DNA of 64,000 nucleotides from Levilinea sp. (GCA_029975215.1 JARKPO010000048.1:1-64000), one strand, 5' to 3'; shown: positions 7,241 through 15,730, counted from the stretch's first letter. A program made the numbers and translations. Notes: generated from the letters alone by a model not told the origin.

Positions 7241-8509
7241 ATGGGTCAAACCACATCTGCTTTCTTGCGCACTTATGCCGAGAAGCTGCATCAATTCAGC
7301 CCCAACGCGCGTTGGTACCTGGCGAGCGTGGTCATCACCGGTGCGTCAATGGGGGTGTTCCGCTTACTGTTCAACTTTTATGTGCTCTCGCAGGGGTACG
7401 ACGAGACCCTGCTGGGCAACTTGATCACCGCCAGCAGCCTGACCGCCCTGGTGGTGGCCTTGCCCATGGGCTATCTGGCTGATCGGTTGGGACGCAAACG
7501 CTCGCTGATTTTGGGCGCGGCGGCCGTCAGCCTGGCGGTGTGGGTGATGGTGCTGCTGCCTTCGGCGGGCATGTTTGTGGCCATGAACGTGCTTTTGGGC
7601 CTGGGGCAAAGTCTTTCGGGCGTCAGCATGGGGCCGTTTTTGATGGAAAACAGCGGCGATGCGGAGCGCACTTACCTGTTCAGCTTCAGCTCCGGCTTTC
7701 AGACGGCTTCGGCCTTTGTGGGCAATTGGATTGGGGGCTATCTGCCCACCTGGATCGGGGCGGCGATCGGCGTTTCGCCCATGGCCACCCTGGCCTACGG
7801 CGGGGCGTTGATGGTGATCGCCAGCGTGGCGGCTTTGGGGATTGTGCCGCTGTTGGCCCTGCGTACCCCCAGGCTGGCCGCCAGTCAGCGTTCGGCGTTT
7901 GCGCCGCTGACCTATTTTGGCAGCCACGCGGGCATCCTGAGCAAACTGGTGCTGCCCATGCTGGTCACTTCCATCGGTGCAGGCCTGATTATGCCCTTCA
8001 TGAACGTGTTTTTCCGCACGGTGTATCACCAGCCCGACCCCGTCATCGGCTCGATGTTTGCCTGGGGTTCGCTGGCGATGGGGGTGGGCCTGCTCATCGC
8101 GCCGCCCCTGGCGGACCGTTTTGGCAAAATTCAACTGGTGGTGGTCACCCAGGCGCTCTCCATCCCCTTTTTGGCCTTGCTGGGCTTTGCTCCCTGGTTT
8201 GGCCTGAGCGCGCTGGCCTATTATTTCCGCCTGGCGCTGATGAACATGAGCGGGCCGGTCTACCAGACTTTTGTGATGGAGCACGTGGACGCTGAGGGAC
8301 GCGCCACGGTGGCCAGCCTGGTGAGCATGGCCAGCAATTTTGGCTGGGCGCTCAGCCCCACGGTCAGCGGTTGGATGCAGGTGCGCTACGGCTTTGACCC
8401 GGCTTTTGTGGGCACGATCCTGCTGTACAGCCTGTCTGTGGCGCTGTATTGGTGGTTCTTCTGGAAATCGCCTCGAAAAATGTCACTTCCGGCGCGGAGG
8501 CGCATCTAA
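7241..8509 (+). CDS. Major facilitator superfamily transporter
   Basis: This 422-residue inner-membrane protein has about 12 hydrophobic segments. The MFS loop 2-3 motif is visible as PMGYLADRLGRKRS near residue 85, and a related copy in the second half reads PPLADRFGKIQL near residue 290. Transport direction and substrate cannot be read from sequence. Pairing with an ArsR-type regulator five bases upstream suggests an exporter induced by its substrate. Confidence 0.88.
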   Translation: MGQTTSAFLRTYAEKLHQFSPNARWYLASVVITGASMGVFRLLFNFYVLSQGYDETLLGNLITASSLTALVVALPMGYLADRLGRKRSLILGAAAVSLAVWVMVLLPSAGMFVAMNVLLGLGQSLSGVSMGPFLMENSGDAERTYLFSFSSGFQTASAFVGNWIGGYLPTWIGAAIGVSPMATLAYGGALMVIASVAALGIVPLLALRTPRLAASQRSAFAPLTYFGSHAGILSKLVLPMLVTSIGAGLIMPFMNVFFRTVYHQPDPVIGSMFAWGSLAMGVGLLIAPPLADRFGKIQLVVVTQALSIPFLALLGFAPWFGLSALAYYFRLALMNMSGPVYQTFVMEHVDAEGRATVASLVSMASNFGWALSPTVSGWMQVRYGFDPAFVGTILLYSLSVALYWWFFWKSPRKMSLPARRRI

Positions 8510-8569
8510 TTCAGTGATTGCGTAAGCCTTCACAGACTCATAGGATCTTAAACGATTTGAGGTGACGAT

Positions 8570-8968
8570 ATGGAAATGGTGATTGATTTTCCGGGCGGCG
8601 CGCGAGTGGATGCCCATTTTGACCCCTACACGGTGAAAACTGACCAGCCCCCCTCTGGCGGCGGCGAAGGCTCGGCCCCGACTCCCTTCGCGGTGTTCCT
8701 GTCCTCCATCGGCACCTGCGCCGGCATTTATGTGCTGGGCTTTTGCCGCCAGCGCGGGCTGCCCACAGACGGCATCCGCATCATTCAGCGTATGCACAGC
8801 GACCCTATGACGCATTTGATCGGCCAAATTGATCTGGAAATTCAGGTTCCGCCCAGCTTCCCGCAGCAGTATTACGAAGCCCTGGTGCGTTCGGCCAATC
8901 TGTGCGCGGTGAAGCGCCACCTGGAAAACCCGCCGCATTTCAACGTGTACACGCAAGTGACCACCTGA
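8570..8968 (+). CDS. OsmC family protein
   Basis: This 132-residue protein fits the OsmC/Ohr fold. It has the family layout with one Cys in the central helix start (SSIGTCAGIYVLGFC; Cys50 and Cys59) and a second in SANLCAVKRHL (Cys112), the likely redox pair with Cys50. OsmC/Ohr proteins reduce organic hydroperoxides with thiols, while the YhfA-like branch has unclear function. GAGGTGA precedes the ATG. It has a strong terminator behind it and probably stands alone or ends the MFS transcript. Confidence 0.85.
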   Translation: MEMVIDFPGGARVDAHFDPYTVKTDQPPSGGGEGSAPTPFAVFLSSIGTCAGIYVLGFCRQRGLPTDGIRIIQRMHSDPMTHLIGQIDLEIQVPPSFPQQYYEALVRSANLCAVKRHLENPPHFNVYTQVTT

Positions 8969-8992
8969 GGCGGAGCTCTTCTTAACAAACAG

Positions 8993-9032
8993 GCAAGGGC
9001 TGCTGGTATAGGCGGGCAGCCCTTGCTTTTTT
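8993..9032 (+). terminator. Intrinsic terminator after the OsmC gene
   Basis: GCAAGGGCTGC (8993-9003) pairs with GCAGCCCTTGC (9016-9026), followed by six T residues. It is a textbook stem and tail placed 25 bases after the stop codon. Confidence 0.92.
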
Positions 9033-9041
9033 GTTCGTGCC

Positions 9042-9070
9042 TTGCCGGAGGGTGGGTTTGGGGCTATACT
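9042..9070 (+). promoter_or_regulatory. Promoter for the GNAT / DUF493 / serine hydrolase operon
   Basis: TTGCCG at 9042-9047, a 17-base spacer, TATACT at 9065-9070. It lies directly after a strong terminator and about 36 bases ahead of the acetyltransferase start. Confidence 0.6.
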
Positions 9071-9105
9071 GGGGGGGATCCCACTTCACGGCTCAGGTCT
9101 CCCCC

Positions 9106-9558
9106 ATGTCCAACCTTGAAATTCACTTACGGCCTTTTACTGCGCAAGATCAGATTCCGGTGCGCGCGCTGATTCTGGCCGGTCTGGAGGAGCACTGGGG
9201 GCAGTTGGATCCGCGCTTCAACCAGGACCTGGAGGATATCGCCCAAAACTACGCCGCGGGGCATTTTTTGGTGGCCTGGGTTGGCACGGAACGGGTGGGC
9301 TGCGGCGCGCTCCTCCCAGAAGGCCCTGGAGTGGGGCGCATTGTGCGCATGTCGGTGGCGGCTCCCTGGCGGCGGCGGGGGATTGCCGGGCGCATTTTGG
9401 AAGCGCTGCTGGCAGAGGCGCGGCGGCGCGGTTGGCGGCGGATTGTGCTGGAGACGACTGAAACCTGGGCGGATGCAGTGGGCTTTTATCAGCGCCAGGG
9501 GTTCATTACCACCCATTTCGCCGACGGCGACCGCCATTTTCAACTGGATTTGGATTAG
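9106..9558 (+). CDS. GNAT family N-acetyltransferase
   Basis: This 150-residue soluble enzyme has the GNAT fold. Beta-strand 4 with the acetyl-CoA pyrophosphate loop reads RMSVAAPWRRRGIAGRILEALL (R/Q-x-x-G-x-G/A type), and the C-terminus has the usual AVGFYQRQGF. The substrate is unknown. I place the start at ATG 9106 (MSNLEIHLRPFT), since the longer frame from 9031 would overlap the promoter at 9042-9070. It is the first gene of a tight plus-strand group. Confidence 0.85.
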   Translation: MSNLEIHLRPFTAQDQIPVRALILAGLEEHWGQLDPRFNQDLEDIAQNYAAGHFLVAWVGTERVGCGALLPEGPGVGRIVRMSVAAPWRRRGIAGRILEALLAEARRRGWRRIVLETTETWADAVGFYQRQGFITTHFADGDRHFQLDLD

Positions 9559-9566
9559 AGGTACAC

Positions 9567-9875
9567 ATGGACGATTTGACCCCATCCCCTGCGGAAGAGA
9601 AGGGCGCAGAGCCCGAAGGCGTACTCAAGTTCCCCTGCGTGTTTCCGCTGAAAATTATCGGCGATCACAGCCTGGAGGATGATTTTGAGGCCTTTGTACT
9701 GCCCATCGTGGTGCGGCATGTCCCCTACCTGGATCAGGGGCAGGTGACGCGCCGCCTGAGCAGCGAGGGCAAGTATCTGGCGGTGACGGTGACCTTCATT
9801 GCTGAATCGCGCCTGCAGTTGGACGATTTGTACCGCGAGCTGAGCAGCCACAAACGCGTGCGCATGCTCCTGTGA
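9567..9875 (+). CDS. DUF493 (YbeD-like) family protein
   Basis: The 102-residue protein matches the small YbeD/DUF493 family: LKFPCVFPLKIIG near residue 20, VTVTFIAESRLQLDDLYRELSSHKRVRMLL at the end, and an ACT-like alternation of strands and helices. The family is thought to have a regulatory role but its exact function is not settled. It follows the GNAT gene by eight bases, so the two are likely cotranscribed. Confidence 0.85.
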   Translation: MDDLTPSPAEEKGAEPEGVLKFPCVFPLKIIGDHSLEDDFEAFVLPIVVRHVPYLDQGQVTRRLSSEGKYLAVTVTFIAESRLQLDDLYRELSSHKRVRMLL

Positions 9876-9901
9876 TCCATACCATCGGGGAGAGTGGGTC
9901 T

Positions 9902-11380
9902 ATGCAGCCGTCATTGAATTTGGAGAGTTGGGTTCCCCAGGCGCTGAGTGCGTTTGAAGTTCCCGGCGCGTCCTTTGCCGTGGTGAAAGACGACCGCATC
10001 CTGTGGGAGGGCGGGTTTGGCGTGCGCCAGATGGGCCGCCCCGAACCTGTGGATGAACACAGCTTATACGCCATCGCTTCCATCTCAAAATCCACTGTGC
10101 CGCTGTGTCTGGGGATGCTGGCGGACGAGGGCCGCCTGCGCTGGGACGACCGCGTGACGGACCACCTGCCTTATTTCCGCCTGTACGACCCGTTTGCCTG
10201 GCAGGAGATGCGCGTGCGCGATCTGCTGACGCATGTCAGCGGCCTGCCAGAGGTGAGCGGCGGCACGATCTGGTACGGGTCGGATTTCAGCCGCGAAGAG
10301 GTGGTGCGGCGGCTGCGCTTTTTAAAGCCCAGCGCCGGTTTCCGCACCCAATACGCCTACCAGAATGTGATGTATGTGGCTGCGGGCGAAATCATTCGAG
10401 CGGTGAGCGGGGAAAGTTGGGATGATTTTCTGGCGCGGCGGGTGCTGGAGCCTTTGGGCATGCAGCGCACCTGCACGCGCCTGCCAGATCTGCTGCGCAG
10501 CGACAACGTGGCCCAGCCGCACGCCCCGATCCGCGGCAGCGTGCAGGCCGTGCCCTACCGCAGTCATGACAACTGCGGCCCGGCGGCTTCGGTGAACACC
10601 AGCGCCCACGACCTGGCCCAATACGCGCGCCTGTTCCTGAACGGTGGGGAATTTGCGGGGCAGCGCCTGCTGCGTGCGGAGACCCTGGCCGAATTGTGGA
10701 CGCCGCACACCCTCATGCCGGGCAACGGCGATCCGCTGCCCTTTGTGCAGCACCTCAGCGGGCCAGATACCTACGCCCTGGGCTGGCGTTTGCAGACCTA
10801 CCGCGGGCGCAGGCTGGTGCACCATTCCGGTGGGGTGGATGGGATGCGCTCCCTGCTGACCCTGGTGCCTGAGGAAAAGCTGGGAATTGTGGCCCTGTCC
10901 AATCAGGAAGCACGCGGGGTGGTGCGCGGGGTGACCTGCACGGTCTTAGACGCCTTTTTGGGCGCAGCCGGTGAGGTGGATTGGGCGGCGGTCTTTGCCG
11001 ATGAACGGCGCGAATCGGCGGCCCGCGCGGCCCAGAGCCAGCAGGAACGGCTGAACGCGCGCGTGACGGGCACACGCCCCAGCCTGGCGCTGGAGACCTA
11101 TGCCGGAAGATACCGCGACCGCATGGTGGAAGATATCCCTGTGACGCTGGAGGACGGGCATTTGGTGCTGCGCTTCAGCCATACCCCAGCCTTTACTGCG
11201 GATCTGGAGCACTGGCATTACGATACCTTCCTGCTGCGCTGGCGCGACGCTTACATCCCCGATGGGCTGGCAACCTTTGTGCTCAATTCGCGCGGCAAAC
11301 CCGCAGCCATTCACCTGGATCAGCCCAATTTGTTGGATGTGGATTTCCGCGAGCTGGAGATTGTGCGCGCAGAGGGGTGA
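9902..11380 (+). CDS. Serine hydrolase, class C beta-lactamase / penicillin-binding fold
   Basis: This 492-residue protein belongs to the AmpC-like serine hydrolase family (Pfam Beta-lactamase). The SxxK nucleophile motif is S60-I-S-K63, the second motif is YQN in QYAYQNVMYVAAGE, and HHSGGVDGM occupies the KTG-like position. A C-terminal beta-rich extension of about 120 residues follows, as in many D-aminopeptidase or esterase-like members. No signal peptide is seen, so it may be cytoplasmic. GGGGAGAG precedes ATG 9902; an upstream in-frame start overlaps the DUF493 gene. True beta-lactamase activity is not implied. Confidence 0.87.
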   Translation: MQPSLNLESWVPQALSAFEVPGASFAVVKDDRILWEGGFGVRQMGRPEPVDEHSLYAIASISKSTVPLCLGMLADEGRLRWDDRVTDHLPYFRLYDPFAWQEMRVRDLLTHVSGLPEVSGGTIWYGSDFSREEVVRRLRFLKPSAGFRTQYAYQNVMYVAAGEIIRAVSGESWDDFLARRVLEPLGMQRTCTRLPDLLRSDNVAQPHAPIRGSVQAVPYRSHDNCGPAASVNTSAHDLAQYARLFLNGGEFAGQRLLRAETLAELWTPHTLMPGNGDPLPFVQHLSGPDTYALGWRLQTYRGRRLVHHSGGVDGMRSLLTLVPEEKLGIVALSNQEARGVVRGVTCTVLDAFLGAAGEVDWAAVFADERRESAARAAQSQQERLNARVTGTRPSLALETYAGRYRDRMVEDIPVTLEDGHLVLRFSHTPAFTADLEHWHYDTFLLRWRDAYIPDGLATFVLNSRGKPAAIHLDQPNLLDVDFRELEIVRAEG

Positions 11381-11413
11381 TCTGGCGCGAAATACGAGAT
11401 CAACGAAAATAAC

Positions 11414-11435
11414 AGCCGCCTCATTTGAGGCGGCT
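11414..11435. terminator. Bidirectional terminator between convergent genes
   Basis: AGCCGCCTC (11414-11422), loop ATTT, GAGGCGGCT (11427-11435). It lies between the converging serine hydrolase and SET genes. The minus-strand side is followed by TGTTATTTT; the plus-strand T tract is weak. Confidence 0.7.
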
Positions 11436-11442
11436 GCGTGTT

Positions 11443-12006
11443 TCAGGATTTGACCTGGTTAGGGCGGGTGGGCAAGGCTGGCAGGCCCAGTTTCTTGCGC
11501 AGTTCGCGGATGCGGCGCTGAAGGTAGGGGGAGAAATAACCCGCGTAGCGGGTTTGCAGGTCGAGGCGCATCCAATCGTCGCCGGTGACGTGTTTGCGGC
11601 AGTTGGGCGCGCCGCAGGTGCATTCAAATTCATCCACGGGGCTGCCGTCGGCCATGGCGTAGTCAAAGCACACCTCTTCGTTCACCTCGATGTCGCGCAT
11701 GGCCACCAGGCCGATTTGTCCGGTCAGCCCAGCGTTGGGATTGCAGGAGTGGTTGAAGAAGTCTGCGGTTTCCCCTTCGACCAGCGACCATTGGTAGAAG
11801 CCCTCTTCCACCTGCATGCCGTAATGGCGTTCTTCGGGCGGCAGGTTGGCAATTTGCTCGGCGGAGCGAATTTCACCGCCCCAGATGGCCAACAGTTCTC
11901 CAGCCGCGATGGGCTGAATGGCGAACAGGCCGTAGCCGCCTTTGTGGGGCACGGGCCGTTTCTCCAGCTTGGGAGAGGTATACGAAAAAGTCGGTTGATG
12001 CGGCAT
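11443..12006 (-). CDS. SET domain protein (putative lysine methyltransferase)
   Basis: This 187-residue protein carries a compact SET domain. The start GGYGLFAIQPIAAGELLAIWGGE is typical, the catalytic/SAM block is FFNHSCNPNAG, then NEEVCFDYAM, and a post-SET zinc-type cluster CTCGAPNCR follows. SET proteins methylate lysine side chains using SAM. Bacterial copies are scattered and their targets mostly unknown. GAGGAAAG precedes ATG 12006; the longer frame to 12024 adds only six residues. A TTGCCT-17-TACAAT promoter lies upstream. Confidence 0.88.
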   Translation of the reverse strand: MPHQPTFSYTSPKLEKRPVPHKGGYGLFAIQPIAAGELLAIWGGEIRSAEQIANLPPEERHYGMQVEEGFYQWSLVEGETADFFNHSCNPNAGLTGQIGLVAMRDIEVNEEVCFDYAMADGSPVDEFECTCGAPNCRKHVTGDDWMRLDLQTRYAGYFSPYLQRRIRELRKKLGLPALPTRPNQVKS

Positions 12007-12045
12007 TCTTTCCTCAAAACGCAAGATAAAAAACCAATGTCTCCG

Positions 12046-12074
12046 ATTGTACCGCAGGCGGGGTCAGGAGGCAA
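12046..12074 (-). promoter_or_regulatory. Promoter for the SET gene
   Basis: On the minus strand, TTGCCT (12074-12069), 17 bases, TACAAT (12051-12046). It is located about 40 bases upstream of the SET start codon. Confidence 0.55.
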
Positions 12075-12088
12075 AGGCTAATTTTGGC

Positions 12089-12733
12089 TTAGGGGGGCGT
12101 GGCGGAGGATGCGGCGAGCACCTTGACCCGCCGCTCTTGCCCAGGGGTACCCACCTTGCGCGCCGTACCGGGCGAAAGTTTGCGGGTGGATACCACGCTG
12201 TAGCCCTGGCGTTCGTACAGACGGCGGGCCGAGCCGTTGTCTAAATCCACCATCAGCGAGCAGCGCCGCAGACCGGCTTTGCGGGCCAAAACTTCGGCGT
12301 GATCCAACAGGATCTGACCGATGCCTCGCCGCCGGAAATTGAACGATACAGCCAGATGGGCGATATAAAATTCATCCCTGGCGGCTTCCTGCCCGGTGAA
12401 GGCCAGCGGCCACCCCAACCACAACATGTGCAGCAGTTCGCGCACGGAGTAGATCTGACGAAACTGGCGCAGCAGCGGCGCAGAGAGGGTCTCCATGGCT
12501 GCGCCGGGGAAGCACAGCAGCAGCCCGGCCACCTGCCCCTCTTCTTCGTACAGGGTGGTCAGGCGGTAGCTGAAGCGGCCGTCTGGGTAGGCGAACAGAC
12601 GCGTGAGATTGGCCTGGGCGCGAAAGGCGTTGCCAGCCCCGAACATTTTGCTGCCAAACTCGCCCATGCTGCTCAACAGCAGGCCCCCGCCGTCGGCAGC
12701 GTCATCAAGGGTGGCAGCGCGCAGAATGCCCAT
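12089..12733 (-). CDS. GNAT family N-acetyltransferase
   Basis: This 214-residue protein has GNAT motifs in its C-terminal half: FYIAHLAVSFNFRRRGIGQILL with the R-R-x-G-I-G acetyl-CoA loop, then LMVDLDNGSARRLYERQGYSVV. The N-terminal half is longer than in minimal GNATs and may hold a substrate pocket. The ATG at 12733 is preceded by AGGAGGGTTAAG. The same frame stays open far upstream into murJ antisense-frame sequence, which is not coding. The substrate is unknown. Confidence 0.86.
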   Translation of the reverse strand: MGILRAATLDDAADGGGLLLSSMGEFGSKMFGAGNAFRAQANLTRLFAYPDGRFSYRLTTLYEEEGQVAGLLLCFPGAAMETLSAPLLRQFRQIYSVRELLHMLWLGWPLAFTGQEAARDEFYIAHLAVSFNFRRRGIGQILLDHAEVLARKAGLRRCSLMVDLDNGSARRLYERQGYSVVSTRKLSPGTARKVGTPGQERRVKVLAASSATPP

Positions 12734-12828
12734 CTTAACCCTCCTGGTGAATCGAACGGATGGATTAATTATCCCGGAGAATGCGCATTTGGGGGGATGT
12801 TTGGGGGGACGAATATTGGGGGGCGAGG

Positions 12829-14418
12829 TCAGCGCAGACGGCGGGCCGCCAGGCTGACAATCCATTGGGCTTCGGGCACGCGCAGCAGCAGGAGCACGGC
12901 AAAATACACGCTCGCGCCCACGGCTACCCCGCCCAGAGCCACTACCGCGAAGGCCGCTCCGGCGGTGAGCCTCAGCCACAGGGCCAGCGTCAGCCCCATA
13001 CCCAGCGCCGCCAGACCCGCCTGAGCCGCCGCGCGCCAGGAACGCGCCCCATCCAGCCCTTCCAGGCGGCGGCGCATGAGCACCAGCAGCCCGGCGGCTT
13101 CCAGGGCGGTGGCCAGCGAATTGGCCAGGGCCAAACCACCGTGCGGCATCCAGCCCAGGCGTGAGAACAGCAGCGAAAACAGCAGGCTGAAGATCAGGTT
13201 GAAGAGCATCGCCAGGGTGGTCAGCAGGGTGGGGGTGCGCGTATCCTGCAGGGCGAAGAAGGCGCGGGTGACAATTTCCACCAGAGAATGCCCCACCAGG
13301 CCCAGGCCGTAAAAGAGCAGCGCCCAGGCCACCAGTTCGGTGGAAGCGGCGGTGAAGGCCCCGCGCTGGTAGATGAGGGCCACAATGGGGCGGCGCAGCA
13401 GCACCAGACCCACGCTGGCGGGCACGGCCAACAGCAGCACCCCGCGCAGAATGGCGGCCAGAGCCGCGCGCATTTCGGCGCGCTGGCCGGTGGCAGCCTG
13501 GGCTGAGAAGGTGGGGAGGGCGGCGATGGCCACGGATTGGGCGATGGCCGCTTGCGGCATGATCATCAGCGGAAAAGCCAGGCTGATCCCCGTCAGACTG
13601 CCCGCGGGCTGCAGAGAGGCCAGGGTGGTATTGAGCAGGAAGTTGAGCTGTACCACCGCCACGCTGATCAGGCGGGGACCCATCAGGCGGAAGACCTGTC
13701 CAATCAGGGGCATGCCGCGCCCCAGGGTGAGGGTGTAGCGCACCTGGGGCAGGCCGGGCAGGGCGGGAACTTGCACCAGCAGGTGCAGCAGCGCGCCAAT
13801 CACTACACCCCAAGCCATGCCGTAAATTCCCAGGCGGGGAGCCAGCAGCACGGCTCCAAGGATCCACCCGACTTGATACAGGGCGGGGGCCAGAGCGGGC
13901 AGCAAAAAGCGGCGATGGGCGTTTAGGATGCCCATCACCAGGCCCGACAGGCCAAAGATGACTGCGGAAGGCAGCTGCATGCGCAGCAGGGTGACGGTGA
14001 GGGCTTCGGTTTCTGGGCTGGTGGAGGCAAAGCCGGGGGCCAACAGGTAGCGCACAATTTGGGGGGCAAAGACGGCTGAAAGCACTGCTGCCGCGCTCAT
14101 CAGAATGACCAACAGATTGGCGATGCCGGAGGCCAGTTTCCAGGCACTGGAACGTTCCTCATGGGCCAGCAGACCGGTGAAGGTGGGGATGAAGGCCGAG
14201 CCTAAAGCCCCGCCCGCCATGAGGTTAAAGATGATTTCCGAAAAGCGGTTGGCAGCGAAAAAAGCCTCGTTCTCCGGGCCGGTGCCAAAGGTGGAGCCGA
14301 CCAGGGATTTGGCGGCCAGGCCCACGATTTGTCCTGCAACCATCGCCACGGCGATCACGCTGGCGGATCGGGCAATTTGTTGGGCAACGGAAGTTGTGGG
14401 GGAGGTTGAGGAGGGCAT
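12829..14418 (-). CDS. murJ: Lipid II flippase MurJ (MviN family)
   Basis: MurJ flips undecaprenyl-linked peptidoglycan precursor across the cytoplasmic membrane. The 529-residue protein is almost entirely hydrophobic (about 14 segments). Family motifs include GTGPENEAFFAANRFSEIIFN early, GGALGSAFIPTF, and LVEIVTRAFFALQDTRTPT in the second half. I chose ATG 14418 since family similarity begins soon after (SVAQQIARSASVIAVAMVAGQ). No Shine-Dalgarno is visible there and a TATAAT lies nine bases upstream, so the mRNA may be leaderless. The gene stands apart from other cell-wall genes. Confidence 0.93.
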   Translation of the reverse strand: MPSSTSPTTSVAQQIARSASVIAVAMVAGQIVGLAAKSLVGSTFGTGPENEAFFAANRFSEIIFNLMAGGALGSAFIPTFTGLLAHEERSSAWKLASGIANLLVILMSAAAVLSAVFAPQIVRYLLAPGFASTSPETEALTVTLLRMQLPSAVIFGLSGLVMGILNAHRRFLLPALAPALYQVGWILGAVLLAPRLGIYGMAWGVVIGALLHLLVQVPALPGLPQVRYTLTLGRGMPLIGQVFRLMGPRLISVAVVQLNFLLNTTLASLQPAGSLTGISLAFPLMIMPQAAIAQSVAIAALPTFSAQAATGQRAEMRAALAAILRGVLLLAVPASVGLVLLRRPIVALIYQRGAFTAASTELVAWALLFYGLGLVGHSLVEIVTRAFFALQDTRTPTLLTTLAMLFNLIFSLLFSLLFSRLGWMPHGGLALANSLATALEAAGLLVLMRRRLEGLDGARSWRAAAQAGLAALGMGLTLALWLRLTAGAAFAVVALGGVAVGASVYFAVLLLLRVPEAQWIVSLAARRLR

Positions 14419-14530
14419 ATAGGCCTGATTATACGCGAAAAGCCGCCCGGCGCGGGTTTTTCGGGGGATGGGGCGGCGTGAGCTTTGTCTGCGCAATCAG
14501 GAAGATTGCCACTAGAAGCAGTTTTCGCTT

Positions 14531-15040
14531 ATGATTAAGATGGTTGAAATGTTAAGGCAGGGAATCGCACAGCTTCCTTTCTTCCGAGATTTAACCGGAG
14601 ATCAGCTGGCCCGCATTCAACCCTTACTCACTGAAGAACGGTTTCACGCCGGACAGGTGGTGTTTGATCAGGGACATGCGGCCAGCCGTCTGTATATCTT
14701 GGTAGAAGGACAGGTGGTGATCCGCTACAAACCGTACGATGGGCCGCCGTTGGATGTGACCCATGTGCCGCCGGGGGGTGTGTTTGGATGGTCAGCTGCT
14801 TTGCAGCGCCAGAATTACACATCGGCGGCCGTGGCAGAAACGGACAGCACGGCCTACTGCCTGAGCACAGATGCTTTGCAAAGCCTGTGCAGTCAGGATC
14901 CGCAGGCGGGGGCGGTGCTGTTGGAGCATTTGGCCACGGTGATTGCGGAGCGCCTGCGTGCCACGCACGCGCAAATCTTGGGCCTGCTGACGCAGGGCCT
15001 GGACGCCAACGGAGATTGTGGAAAGGGTGAGACGCCATGA
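14531..15040 (+). CDS. Cyclic-nucleotide-binding-domain protein lacking an HTH
   Basis: This 169-residue protein is one Crp-like beta-barrel plus a C-terminal helix: FFRDLTGDQLARIQPLL, FHAGQVVFDQGHAASRLYILVEGQV, then PGGVFGWSAAL. The Crp HTH region is absent; the sequence ends ...GLLTQGLDANGDCGKGETP. It may therefore act by protein contact. The stop overlaps the next start as ATGA, so it is translationally coupled to a NifU-like protein, hinting at a redox or iron-sulfur link. The start could also be the Met at residue 4. Confidence 0.85.
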   Translation: MIKMVEMLRQGIAQLPFFRDLTGDQLARIQPLLTEERFHAGQVVFDQGHAASRLYILVEGQVVIRYKPYDGPPLDVTHVPPGGVFGWSAALQRQNYTSAAVAETDSTAYCLSTDALQSLCSQDPQAGAVLLEHLATVIAERLRATHAQILGLLTQGLDANGDCGKGETP

Positions 15041-15285
15041 GTGACAAACTGCCTGAATTTTCCGCTCACGAGCAGTTGGTAGGGCTGATCGAACAGTTAG
15101 ACGCCTATATTGGGCACTACCACGGGGGCACGGTGGAACTGGTGGATTTTGACGGCAAGGTGGTGAAGGTGCATTTGGGCGGGGCGTGTGAGGACTGTCC
15201 ACTTTCGCCTACCACGCTGCACGGCTGGGTGGAAGGCACCATTCGCCAGTTCTTCCCCGACATCGAGCGCGTCGAAGAAGCCTGA
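15037..15285 (+). CDS. NifU C-terminal-domain-like protein
   Basis: The 82-residue protein matches the NifU C-terminal (Nfu) domain, which carries labile Fe-S clusters for transfer to apo-proteins. The key motif is C-x-x-C in GGACEDCPLSPTTLHGWVE, preceded by GGTVELVDFDGKVVKVHL. It begins in the stop codon of the cNMP-binding gene (ATGA). No other Fe-S assembly genes lie nearby. Confidence 0.86.
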   Translation: MSDKLPEFSAHEQLVGLIEQLDAYIGHYHGGTVELVDFDGKVVKVHLGGACEDCPLSPTTLHGWVEGTIRQFFPDIERVEEA

Positions 15286-15328
15286 GCCGGAACGCTTTCG
15301 CTGGAGGATGCGGACAGGGTAAGGGGGA

Positions 15329-15730
15329 TTACTCGACGAACACTTCCACGTGTTCGCCGTCCTCATCGTCGTAAATATCGGTCACCAGGCCGGTGGCGCC
15401 GGATTGGATAAACTGCTGGAGGACGTCCATATCCAAGCCCTGCACTTCGGGGGAGAAGCGCGCGCCCATCTTCATGCCTGCGCTGACCACGCTGATGGGC
15501 AGGCGGATGTTGACGCGCACCTTGCCGGTGTCGGTGTCGGTGATGCGCACGCGCAGCCAGCGCGCAGTTCCGCGCGGGGCGGGGGGCGGCGGAGTGGGGG
15601 GCAGTGGCCCGGGGCGCGCGGGGGTAGTGACCGCTTCCAGGGTTTCCAGGAGCTTAATGCCCTCTTCGGGGGTCAGTTTGCCTTCCTGAATCATGGTCAA
15701 TATTTTGAGCCGTTCCTCAGCACTGGCCAT
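15329..15730 (-). CDS. SHOCT-like domain protein
   Basis: This 133-residue protein starts with a short helical hairpin, RLKILTMIQEGKLTPEEGIKLLETL, the SHOCT-like motif seen in YvlB and related envelope-stress proteins. A Pro-rich linker follows (residues ~37-52), then WLRVRITDTDTGKVRVNIRLP and an acidic tail (YDDEDGEHVEVFVE). No membrane segment is seen. ATG 15730 is chosen for its AGGAGGCGCA ribosome site; a longer open frame upstream has no support. Function is unknown; oligomerisation is likely from the SHOCT-like part. Confidence 0.8.
   Translation of the reverse strand: MASAEERLKILTMIQEGKLTPEEGIKLLETLEAVTTPARPGPLPPTPPPPAPRGTARWLRVRITDTDTGKVRVNIRLPISVVSAGMKMGARFSPEVQGLDMDVLQQFIQSGATGLVTDIYDDEDGEHVEVFVE

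Noticed and set aside
12734-13867. Upstream extension of the GNAT frame (12089-13867) as one long gene
   Set aside because: The frame overlaps murJ in a different frame and gives low-complexity Gly/Ala/Arg-rich sequence. A strong Shine-Dalgarno precedes ATG 12733, which fits the GNAT domain start.
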